Source: Elephas maximus indicus (taxonomy: Eukaryota > Chordata > Mammalia > Proboscidea > Elephantidae). Taken from it: DNA of 64,000 bases. Below, one piece after another: positions 47,801-59,800 of the stretch (position 1 is its first letter; each line of letters begins with the position of its first letter). The stretch is from positions 35,352,378 to 35,416,377 of the forward strand of contig NC_064839.1 in the NCBI RefSeq assembly GCF_024166365.1, in the 5' to 3' direction. The notes beneath the pieces were generated by a model. The model made no database searches and had not been told where the DNA came from. It was given only the letters and a program-made list of their open reading frames with translations. A program made the translations under genes and the position numbers.

Positions 47801-50800
47801 TACTGAGCTTGAAAGGGTGTCTAGGGGCCATGTTCTCAGGGTTTCTCCAGTCTCTGTCAGGCCAGCAAGTCTGGTCTTTCTTTTTGAGTTAGAATTTTGT
47901 TTTATATTTTTCTCCAGCTCTGTTTGGGATCCTCTATTATGATCCCTGTCAGAGCAGTCAGTCGTGGTAGCCGGGTACCATCCAGTTGTACTGGACTCAG
48001 TCTGGTGGAGTCCGTGGTAGATGTGGTCCATAAGTCCTTCGGACTAACCTTTCCTTTGTGTCTTTAGTTTTCTTCATTCTCCCTTGCCCCAGAAGGGGTG
48101 AGACCAGAGTGTAATATCCTAGATGGCTGTGCACAGGCTTTTAAGACCCCAGATGCGACTCACCAAAGTAGAATGTAGAACATTTTCTTTATAAACTCTG
48201 TTATGCCAGTTGAGCTAGATGTTCCTGAGACCATGGTCCCCACAACTCTCAGCCCAGCAATTTGGTCCCTCAGGGAGTTTGGATGTGTCTATGGAGCTAC
48301 TGTGGCCTTGCTTTGTACAGGTTGTCCTGGCTTCCCCAGATTGTGTATTGACTTACCCTTCACCAGAGTTACTGCTTATCTTTTGTCTATTTTTTTCTAC
48401 CCCCACCCCTCCCTTCCCTTGTAACCATCAAATACTGCTTCTTTTTAAATTTTTATTGTGCTTTAAGTGAAAGTTTACAAAATACTGTTTCTTTTTGTAT
48501 GTAAACCTTTTCATGAGTTTTTATAGTAGTAGTGTCATACAATATTTGTCCTTTTGTGATTGACTTATTACACTCAGCATCATGTCCTCCAGATGCCTCC
48601 ATGTAATGAGATGCTTCACAGATTAATTGTTGTTCTTTATTGTTGAGTTTATTGCTGTCATTCTGTAGTGCTTTTTTTTGTGGTGCTAATGTTTTCTTTG
48701 GTCTTCTTACTCTCCTGTGCTGGGTTACTTTTGTTTGGTCTTACTCTCCTGTGCTGAGTTACTTTTGTTTGTGGATTTCTTTTGTTTTTGTAGATTATGT
48801 TTTTATTGAAACTTTATGTTTTTCTTCCTTATTTTGATGAGTAGGTTTGTTAACTTTCTTTGTGGTTACCTTGAAATTTACCCATATCTTTCTAGGTTTG
48901 AACCAGTCTACTGTTACTTGGTATCACCTTGCCTTCCTTTCCTTCAGAGAGTTCTATACCTATACCATTTATTCCCTCTTTTATCGTTCTGACGTTTTTG
49001 TCATTTACAGATTAACCTCTGTGGTTCCCTGTTGCAGTTGTTTTAGTTTTGGATAATCCTTAAGAGTTCATTTCTTAGGTTGGTATCTGGCTGGTACAAT
49101 CTTGGATCCTAGATTCAGGCTGTGGTCTGATGTTATTTGTTCTCATTCTGAAGGACTCCCTTTAATAACCCTTGTAAGTTTGGTTCGTTTTTTACATATT
49201 CCCTTAATTTCTGTTTATCTGAAAATGTTCTAATTTCACCATCATATTTGAACGAGAGTTTTGCAGGATATATTATTCTTGGTTGGCAGTTTTTCTCGTT
49301 AAAGGTTTTATATATGTCACCCCATTGCCTTTTTGCTTGCATAGTTTCTGCCAGATAATTAGAGTTTAGTCTTACTGTTTCTCTTCTGTATGTGACTTTT
49401 TGTTTTTCTTGAGCCGCTTTCAGGATTTTTTCCTTGTCTCTGGTTTTAGCGAGTGTGGTTATGATATGCCTTGGTGTTTTCTTTTGGGGCCTATCCTATA
49501 TGGGGTTCGTTGAGTTTCTTGGATGGTCAACTTTTCATCATTCATGATACTAGGGAAGGTTTCTGTCAGCAATTCTTTGATGATCCTTTCAGTCTTCTGT
49601 TTTCTCTCCCTGTTCTGGAACTCTGATCACTCACAGATTTTTGCTTTTTATTGTATCCAACACAATTCTCAGGGTTTCTTCTGTTTTTTTTTTTTTTTGC
49701 CCTTTTTCCTGATTTTTCCACAGAGTTGTATCCAAGTGTTTGTCTTCAGTTTCGCTGATTCTGTCTTCCATTGTTTCAAACTGCTCATCAGCCCTTCTAC
49801 AACCCTGTCCATTTCTGAAATCTTGTTTATCTTTTGGGTTTCTAATTGTTTTTATATGATTTGTAGTTATGAATTTATTTTCACATTTTGTTCCTGTATT
49901 ACTTTCCTGAATTGTTCCATTTTTTGTCTGTGTTTTCCATGAATTTGTCTGCCTTTTCCAAACATTTTTCTGTTTTTTCCTCATTTTTGTCTGCTTTTTG
50001 CTTCAACTTCTGGATTGCTCTGAATATTAGAGATTTGAATTCCTTAACAGGTAGTTTTAGTGCCATTTCTTCTACTGAAAAGTCATTTGGTGTTTTATTT
50101 TAGACACCTACTGGACCCATCCTGTCCTGTTTTTTTATATGCCTTGATATTGTCTGCTATCTTTAGGACATTCAGTAGTTACCTGCTTTTTTATTTCGTC
50201 ATGTCTGAGCAGGCAGGCTGTGCGTTCTTTGTTGTTCGCTCGTCTGTAGTCACGATACTCTTCACCTTGTCCAATGGGCAGGGCAAGTCATTTAGCTATA
50301 GTGCAGCAGGGCAGGTCCAGCTGAAGGGGAAGGGTTGGGATGGGTTGTTTGTGGCATGTAGTAGGGCTAACAGGGTGGGCCAGGAATCATTGTTGGGCAG
50401 GTTCCAGTAGGCTGTGCTTATGCTGCTCAGAGGTATATGATGTTCATTGCACGATGCAGGTAGGCAGTAAAGAGTGGGGAGGTTGTGATGTGTGGAGCTA
50501 ATATGGGTATGGGAAAGGGGAGAGAAAAACAGAAGCCAAAAACACAAGCAAACAAAGACAAAAAAGAGTACTAAGGGAGCTTGCCATTGGAGTGGAGAGA
50601 TGAGAAACCGAGAAATGGAGAAAAGAAAAAAATAACTAGTTAAAAATTTGGAAAAGAAAAGCCCCCAGGAGTCCCGGAGTCCCACCAGTGGGGGTGCTAA
50701 GACCAGGGAAGTGGCTCCCAGGCTGCACAGTATATCCCGGCTAAAGAGGATATCAGTGTCACAGCACCAGGTGTTCAGGAGAGAGGAAAAGAAGATAAGT

Positions 50801-53800
50801 GTAGAGACATGAGAACTGAGAAATGAAGACAGACAAAGGGAAAAAGAGAGAAAAAGAAAAAGAAATGCTCCCAGGGATCCCACCTACGTGGCTACACAGA
50901 TTGGGGGAGTGGCTCCTAAGCTGTGCCGTTATGTCCCGGCTAGAAGGGGCTCCCAAGCTGCAAAAAGAAAAAGAAAGCAGAACAAAGCAAAACAAGGGAA
51001 AAAAAAGCCCCAGGTATCCCATCAGCATGGTGTTGCAGGCCGGGGGAGTGGTTCCCCAGTAGAGCGTGGCTTCACAGCCTTTCAAGAAGAAGCAAAGATG
51101 GCACACGGAGCTAGATTTTCCAGAGAAAGGAGCAGGAGGTTGTAGGAGGCACAGACGAAACCAAAACAGACGGAAAGAAGCAACACCAGCTTGGGCCAGG
51201 CCAGTGTGGGCAGGGTGAATCCAAGCAGCCTGAGGCCAAAGGAGTTGCCACCCGGCCAAGAGATTGTGGCTGGTTGGAAGCAGAGGAGGCCGAGAGGGGG
51301 TGCTAGGAAAGCATGTATCACTCATTATCTGGTGTTCTACCTCCTGCTGGGAACTTCGTGAAGCTGCTTTCCCGTACTCCCCGTCCACTGATCTCCATCG
51401 TGTGTGGGGTGAATCCAAGTGGCACAGACGCTGCACTTCCCGTCCAGCCAAGCCATTGCAGTCAGCCAGGAGGCTCGGAGGGGGAGCAGCGGGGAGAGAA
51501 TGGGGGGTGAGGAAGCATGTATTGGTTGTCACTGGGTGCTCTGTCTCCTGCTGGGAGTTCAGCAAAGCTGCTTTCCTTTGCTGCCTGTCTGCTGATCCCC
51601 GACTGGAGTCCAAGATGGCGGACCTGTGCTGCATTAGCCGATGGGGGCCTCTGCTCGCTGTCTGTCATCTGTCAGTTTCTTATTCCATTCTGTGCTTGGC
51701 TGAGTTCCCTGTCTCTTCATTTGGCACTTCAGGTTCCAGGAATGACGATTGTCTGTGTTTTACTTAGTTTTTCGGGTCTTTGCCGTGGAGGGATGGCATG
51801 ATGCTTCTGTCTGTGGTGCCACGTTGGCTGGATGTCCAGGAGTGACTTTTTAGAAGAAAAAAATATGCAGATACTCTTGGGGGAAATACTTTATTTGATA
51901 AGAAAAACCTCAGGGAAATTTCTTGTTCCAGGAAAGAATGGGGATGTCCTTCCACTCTCTAAAAATGCTGACCATTTACTGCAGCTCAAGACAAAGGTAA
52001 GGAAGTTCACTTGTGCACTCACACTCTGAAATCCAGAGCAGTTTTCCCATTTTGAATTTTGAGAATTACTTAGTTAAAATCATAAGCTGTATAAGCTCTA
52101 CAGCTACTTGAATGCAGTGCCATGTCACCATAACTGAGTTTTCTGTGATTATAATTTGGGCATCCTGAATTTGCTAGATGAATACAGGAAACTGATTTTC
52201 TTTTAATATTTTTATAGAAATAACATCTATATTTAAAAAAACTCAAACAGTACAAAACAGTATATGATGAAAAATTAACCTCCCTTTTGCCCCATATCTC
52301 CAGTTCCACTCACTATCCAGAGATAATAACTGTTAGTTCCTTGTATATCCTTCCAGAAAAAACTTCCACCCGTTAGTGAAAACGTACTGTACAAACTAGT
52401 TTTTAGCTTTCTTCAAAATTTTAATTACACAAATATTTGTAACTACACTGTCACTGTAAAGAATTCAAATTATATAAGTAGTTTATATACTTGATTGCCT
52501 CTTTAATTCTGGTCTCCTCCCCTGAAATAATGTTAATTGATTAGTTGTATATCCTTCCAAATCTATTCCTGTGACAGTGAATGTGTGAGAGCATGTGTGT
52601 ATGTACGTATATTTAGAAACCATTTTGTTTTCATGAGGTTTTTTCGTTTAGTTATATAAATGTTACATTGAGGTTTTCATCTCCTTTGTTCTGCAATTTT
52701 TTCACTTACTATTTCTTAGAGGTCTTTAAAATGGGTTGTCATAGACAAAATAGACAGTCTTACTCTCCAAAAAGTCTCTTGTATTAAATACCTCCCTGCT
52801 CAGATACCTAAAGTTGAGATTTAGTGTGAGGCTATGTATGAAGTACTCAAAGGGCTCAGATATATGTGCAGTATTCAGGGAGTTCCATTCTTATTTTAGA
52901 AATTAAAGCCACACCATATAGGTGCTCTACCATTAATCATAGTGACCCACAGGATGAGTGTTGCGATTGTGTGTAGGTGTTTGTGGCTATGTCCAGACCG
53001 GCGGGAGCTTGAGGACTCATGTCACAGCGAACCTTGTCAGTATAAAGTTTTTCTTGAATGTTCACCCTGATCCTTAATATTGCCAGGGTCCTGAGAACAT
53101 TATCTCCAGCTGTATTTCGCCATGTGGAAGTTGGATAGCCTATTCTACAGCCTCTCGGTTTTTTCTCTACCGGTTGAGTTATGAACATGAAAACATAAGC
53201 CTCCAAAAGGTAAGTGATAGCCCAGTGTCTGGCTGAACAAGAAGAAACTTCCTAAGGGTGTGATTTTTGAGTGAAATGGAAACCTATGGGAGATGAGGCT
53301 ATATGGAGACAGTTCTTACAAAAGCGTCTTATTTCCGTTTTCACTTGATAATGACTTTGGAGGGGTAGGGAAATGGTACCCCCTGAAATAGTTGAACATT
53401 GGCCAAATTTAGGACCAATTTCAGGAGGCAGCATGTGATCAAGAACCGATGGTATTAAAGGAAGAAGTCCAAGCTGCACAAAAAGCATTGGTGAAAAACA
53501 AGGCTCCAGGGCTTGATGGAATACCAGTTGAGAAGTTTCAGCAAATGGATGCAGAGCTGGAGGTGCGCACTTGTGTATGCCAAGAAATTTGGAAGGCAGC
53601 TATCTAGCCAACCAACTGAAAGAAATCCATGCTTGTGCCCATTCCAAAGAAAGATGATCTGACAGAATGCAGAAATTATCAAACAATATCATTAATGTCA
53701 CATGCAAGTAAAATTTTGCTGAAGATCTTTCAAAAGCGTTTCAAGGAGATACTGCATGGTTTAAAATCAAGAAAGGTGTGCATCAGGTTTGTATCCTTTC

Positions 53801-56800
53801 ACCATACTTATTCAATCTGTATGCTGAGCAAATAATCTGAGAAGCTGGACTGTATGAAGAAGAACAGGGCGTCAGGATTGGTGAAAGACTCATTTACAGC
53901 ATGTGATACGCAGATTACACAACCTTGCTTGCTGAAAGTAAAGAGGACTTGAAGCACTTACTGATGAAGATCAAAGACCACAGCCTTCAGTATGGCTTAC
54001 ATCTCAAAACAAAAATCCTCACAACTGGGCCAATAAGTAACATCACAATGAATGGAGAAAAGTTAGGCGTCGAGGATTTCGTTTTACTTGGATCCACAAT
54101 CAATGCCCATGGAAGCAGCAGTCAGGAAATCAAATGAAGTATTGCATTGGGTAGATCTCCTGCAAAAGACCTCTTTAAAGTTTTAAAAAGTAAAGATGTC
54201 ATTTTGAGGACTAAAGTGCACCTGACCCGAGCTATGATATTTTCATTCACCTCGTATGTATGCAAAAGCTGAACAGTGAATAAGGAAGATCAAAGAAGAA
54301 TTGATGCCTTTGAATTATGGTGTTGGCAAAGAATATTGAGTATACCATGGACTGCCAGAAGAACAAAAAAGTCTGTCTTAGAGGAAATACAGCCAGAGTG
54401 GTCCTTGGAAGGGAGAATGACCAGACTTTATCTCACATACCTTGGACATTTGGACATGTTATCAGGAGGGACCAGTTGCTGGAGAAGAACATCATACTTG
54501 GTAAAGTAGAGGGTCAGTGAAAAAGAAGAAGACTGCCAAGATGGATTGACACAGTGGCTGCAACTATTGGCTCAAATGTAACAACAATTGTAAGGATGGC
54601 ACAGGACTGGGCAGCATTTTGTTCTGTTGTACATAGGGTCGCTATGAGTTGGCACCTAACAACAACAGGGAAATGCCAGAAAGTGACAATAAAGTTTTGA
54701 GCTTTCCTGATTAAATGTTTCATACGTGACTCAGTTATTTCCACGATATAATATGTAGTATTTACTGAAGAGAAAAAAAAGGGGAGTTGTTAAGTTATAA
54801 TGGGCATGTCATTGTTCTGGGTCCTTGGTCAATTAGCTTGCTTAGAGGCAGGAAGCATTAATGTAATTTAATCCTGGTTGTGATTATTTTTCAGAGGCTG
54901 TGGGTCTTATTTCTCTTGCTTACTGGCTTTTACTGTTGGTTCTCCCAAAGGTTCCCAAAATGCCAGCATTCCTTCGCTCTGCCCTTCAGATTTTGTTTTC
55001 TGAAGACTCCACCAAGCTCTTTGTAGCATCAAATCAAGGATCTTTACATGTCATTCAGCTGTTGGAAGGACACTTCAAGCACCTCCATACTTTCCAGCCC
55101 CGGTCAGGTGGGAATTGGTAACTAGCCATGGGAGAGACATGTCTGTGTCTAACATGTATCTTTTTTTCCCATTTTGAACCTCATTGTCCTAGCTTCACTA
55201 ATGCTCTTCCCTGCCTGCAGATACACACTCACTCACATGTTTGCAATTTAAAGTGGGAGGCGATCTCTGGCAAATGAAGATACTTGATGAGATCCAAAAT
55301 GTTCCTCACACCTACTCTTTTCTCACTGGGCTTTCAGTTCCTTATTTGGGGCCAAAGAAGTTTCATCATTCTTCTTAACGTTTTGCTAGCAGAGCAAGAA
55401 GAAAGTTAAAATCATTGTAATCCTGACACCCAGAAATAACTACCATTAATATTGATGTATTTCCATTAAGTGTTCATATGTAGGTATTTTGTGGACATTT
55501 TTGTTATGTTGTTGTTATAAAGATGAAGATACCCTTTTGCATGCTGTTTCATTACTTTGTTCATTTAAATCTTGAGTAAATTTTTCCATGTTCTTTGAGA
55601 ACATGAGTGTGTGAACGAATGTGTATGTACCGTTAACTATTGCTTAGTTAACTATTAAGGGCTTAGTACCCAGATTAAGCTGATCTCTGCTGTAGTTTTT
55701 GAATACTTCTCGTGGTCCTTCTCCCTTGTCCATTGCCCTGGAGTATAGCTGCTTCACTGTCGTTTAGATGCCATTAGCCAGGAAGGTCAACTCTCATTCT
55801 CCATAAGCTGCTCCAGAAACAGCAGAAGAAACCTCAGGTTAGGGGTCAGATCAAGTAAGTTGACAGTATTTGTTGAGCACCTATATATTTTTTTTATTAG
55901 AGCAAAACCAAACCAAACTCATTGCTGTCAAGTCAGTTACAACTCATAGTGACCCTGTAGACCCTATATGTTATTATTAGGCATTAAAAAACTTTGACTT
56001 TTTATCTTGCTTTTAGCACCCCTTAAAATCAGGCTTTGCATTATGCATATAACTTTCTTTCTTCCTCCTCTCTTCATCTCATCTCACTCCTCTTGTAATC
56101 AAGCAGGTTTTTTCACAGCCCTCAAACCTGTGTATTGCAGTCCTTGTCATTTATTTTAGCTCATGGTGTTCTCTACCACTGCCTCCATCCTTTTCTACAT
56201 GTCTTACTATAAAGCTTTCTCATCATTCAGGGGTGTTACATGCAGCACGTGTTTGGCATATAGAATCACTGTCTGATTTTTTTCTTGCCATTTGGTAGGA
56301 AAGGAGTTGGAAACAATTAGTTTAAACAATAGATTTTAGTGGTAAATACTACCCTGATTCTCCATTATCATAGTACACAATTTCTTACTCAGGCCTGAGT
56401 AAATGACATGTCTAGCTTTATCTCTGTGGCTTTGCTTTACATGAAAGGTGGCTAATTAAGTAGAAAAAATGGTTAGGTTAACATCTAGAACCTATTTGCA
56501 GAACTGTCAAGAAATCTCCCCTCTCAGAGATTTAAAACCCTGATTATCTTATTGGATTTGCCGTCCTCTTCAGAGCAGAACTGGCTGTGAACACTGGGGC
56601 AGTTCTGAGACTTCACTTCTGCCTTCACAGGAACTGTGGAGGCCATGTGTCTTTTGGCAGTCAGCCCTGATGGGAAGTGGCTGGCTGCATCAGGTACCAG
56701 TGCTGGGGTCCACATCTACAGCCTAAAAGAGCTAAAGGTGAGCACAGGATTTAGTAGTAACAGTTTGCATCATTGTACAGGAGGAAGAAGGCTCTGCAGT

Positions 56801-59800
56801 TATAAGATTGAAGGCAGATTGGTATGACCTAGAGTACTTTTTTGAATCAAGAATTTTTCTTGTTTTTGGAATACCTTTTTTTTTTTTTTTTTTTTACTTT
56901 TTTAGAGTCTAAATGCTGTATTAGTTTTAATTTATAATATCGAGGTTGTTTGAAAATTTGTAACATTTAAAGTCAGTCAGTGGTAACAGTAAAACCATTT
57001 GTGCACAAAAATTTGAAATTAAGGATTTGGGGATGGTGAACCCACATCCAGGTTATTACTATATTTTAAGGAGGTTGGATAGTGGCAAGGAAATTTTGAT
57101 TTGTATAGATGGATAATTGCAGATACTAACAATTTCCTTTACTACCTTACCTTGCAATCTCAAAGTACTGTTAAACAGAACCAGAAAATTGAAAAAGGAA
57201 TAACAGTAAAAAGTTTTCACTAATCACTAAATGATATTTGTTAAACATTGAATCACTAATGATCCCTTACAAGTTTTCATCTTTCTCATCATACAAGTCA
57301 GGTAAGAACTACCCAAAACTTGGAATAAGTATTAAAAGTTTATAAGACAGCATCAAACTGCAGCATTTAATGGATTTCCCTGTTACTGCATAACTGAACC
57401 TGTATCACGCTGTAGCAAGTGCTTGTACTGCACACTTTGAGCCTTGCCTGGTACTTAATGTTCATGTGTATTGGTACACATGCCTTGCAATTGTACGTAA
57501 ATTTCCATGCCCAGGCATTAATTTCTTTTAAATCCAGGTTACAGCTGTACGTTTCCTGCTCAACGACTTTTTTATAAGCAGTTCATACAGATGTAGAGAT
57601 AGTAGGAGGGAAAGCTTTTCTCTTTAAATGCTGTCAATTTTCTAAGCAGTTAAATGTATATTTTTTTAAAAAAAGGAAGTTAAGTTTATTGTGTGGGGAA
57701 ATGCCTAAAGTTTGTGAGACTTCTCTCAGAACCTTTGAGTTCCAAGGAAAATTACTGAAAAACAACTGACCTAGACCATCCAGTCTTTCTTGCAGGAAAG
57801 TGCCGTATAGAGTTGCTTCTCAGGTCTCTTATTTATTCCCAGCCTCACTGCACAGTACCTGCTTACAATTTCCCTGTTACTGCTCTGGCCATCGCCCCCA
57901 ATACCAACAACCTTGTCATTGCTCATTCCGACCAGCAGGTAAAAGACTTTCCAGTGCTTTCTAATTCCTTTGTGCCAGATAGTAACCTTTCCAGGTTGAG
58001 ATAGTGACAATTTTGAAAGCGATTTCTTTGAAGATGGTAGAGTATATAAAGGTAGTTTTCTCATGTGAAGTAAAGCTGCCAGGTATAGCCTGGGCTCGAC
58101 ACAGGCAGCAATATGCTTTGACTTGATGGGTGCAGTTTGAATGACAAGCACTGAAGCATAGGAACATGGAGGAATTGTTGCATAATACTGATTGTTTTAG
58201 ACTAGAGATGACACGGGCTTAGGTGTCAAGCTGGATATGAGATGAAACCAGATTTTGAGAGTTGAAAGTTACTAAATGATTATATAATTCGACTTCACTT
58301 TTGCAGATGAGGAAATCAGGCCATAGTGAAAGGGTTTGAAAGGGCAGGTACCTAATCTGAGCCGAAACTAAGGTCTGTAACCCAGTGCTTTTTCCATACC
58401 AAGTTAACTAATTGTAAGGAGATTTTAAAATACTGTCTTCTGTGGAACATGTTATGAAAGCGTAGACATTTGTACGTCCTCATCTATAAAATGGGGATGA
58501 TAATATCTACTTACTGAGCTGTTGTGAGGATTAAATGTGATTTCGGAAGCACATTTAATTAGGCTACTAGGCAAGATAGTAGATGTGTACTACTTTGAAT
58601 AGCAGTTCTTACACTCACAGGTATACACGCTATATCAAAAAAAATGGAATCTGTCATTTCAGTTTCATGGATTTTTGTCCTTGACCAAAGACTGAGAGGT
58701 CATTGAAGCCAGATCCTTGCCTTTGTAACAGATATCAATCATGTCCACCCAATACCTTTTACTGGCATTTGGTCCCTTAAGTGCTTCTGTTATTAAAACT
58801 TGTTGGAAGTTTTTTTACCTGCCAGAGTAGCAGAGATCTAAGAGTTGATAAGACATTGTTGTAAGGGCACAGGGAACCAGCTCTTGTACATTGCATAAAT
58901 TAGCACAATCTCTTTGGAGGACATTTTGGCAGTGTTTAAAAAAATTGAAAATCAACAGACTTTGATTCAGAAGTTCCAGTTCAAAGAGTTCTTTCTACAG
59001 ATACATTTGCAGTTGTGCAAAAAGACATATGTATAGAGATAATTCATTGCAACCTTGTTTGTAGTAGCCAAAGAATGGGAATAACCTAAATGTCTTTGAG
59101 GAGACTAGATAAGCAAATCGTATCTGTAAAGTGAGTAGACTATTGTTCTCTTTAAAAGGCTTTGAAAGGGGCATGATTGGTTTATATATATATATGGTGA
59201 TGTGGGTCAATCTCCATGATATGATACTAAGTGAAAAAACAAAACAAGGTGCAGAGCAGTTTGTATCGTGTGCATAAAATACCTCTGAAAAGATTTAAAC
59301 AACAAAAAAGAAGGCTATTCTTGTCCTGAGGAAGGGAGGAGTCAAGATTGGAGGGTGACTTTTCTCTGTAAGTCTTTTTATATTGTTGGAATTCCAATTT
59401 TATTGTTCTGTATTTACCTTAAAAAAATTTTTTTTTAATTTAAAAAACAAAGTGGCGGGAAAGCAAAAGACTGAATATGATGCTGATAAAGTCTTTATAG
59501 ATATTTTCTGGTTACGGATGAGAGGATACCCTTCTGGTCTTCCTGGGCACCAGCCTGCGTTTGCTCTGAATCATATTCTTCTCCAGGTATTTGAGTACAG
59601 CATCCCAGACAAACAGTATACAGAGTGGAGCCGGGCCATCCAGAAGCAGGGGTTTCATCACCTTTGGCTCCAAAGGGATACTCCCATCACACACATCAGT
59701 TTTCATCCCAAAAGACCAACGCACATCCTTCTCCATGATGCCTACATGTTCTGCATCATCGACAAGTCGTTGGTGAGTCTTGCACCACTACCACCTATCC

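Larger units (their letters stand above)
46855..51931 (+). other. UTP4: UTP4 intron 9
   Basis: The first ~650 bp are unassigned. The remainder, up to about 90 bp before exon 10, is a minus-strand L1. Confidence 0.65.
57939..59586 (+). other. UTP4: UTP4 intron 14
   Basis: Contains two MIR pieces (58225-58400 and, in complement, 58475-58560) and a plus-strand L1 3' UTR (58790-59460). Confidence 0.6.

Noticed and set aside
50296..51634. Long minus-strand frames of 195 and 291 codons
   Set aside because: They lie in the L1 5' UTR, contain low-complexity Leu/Phe/Ser-rich stretches and do not correspond to L1 ORF1 or ORF2.
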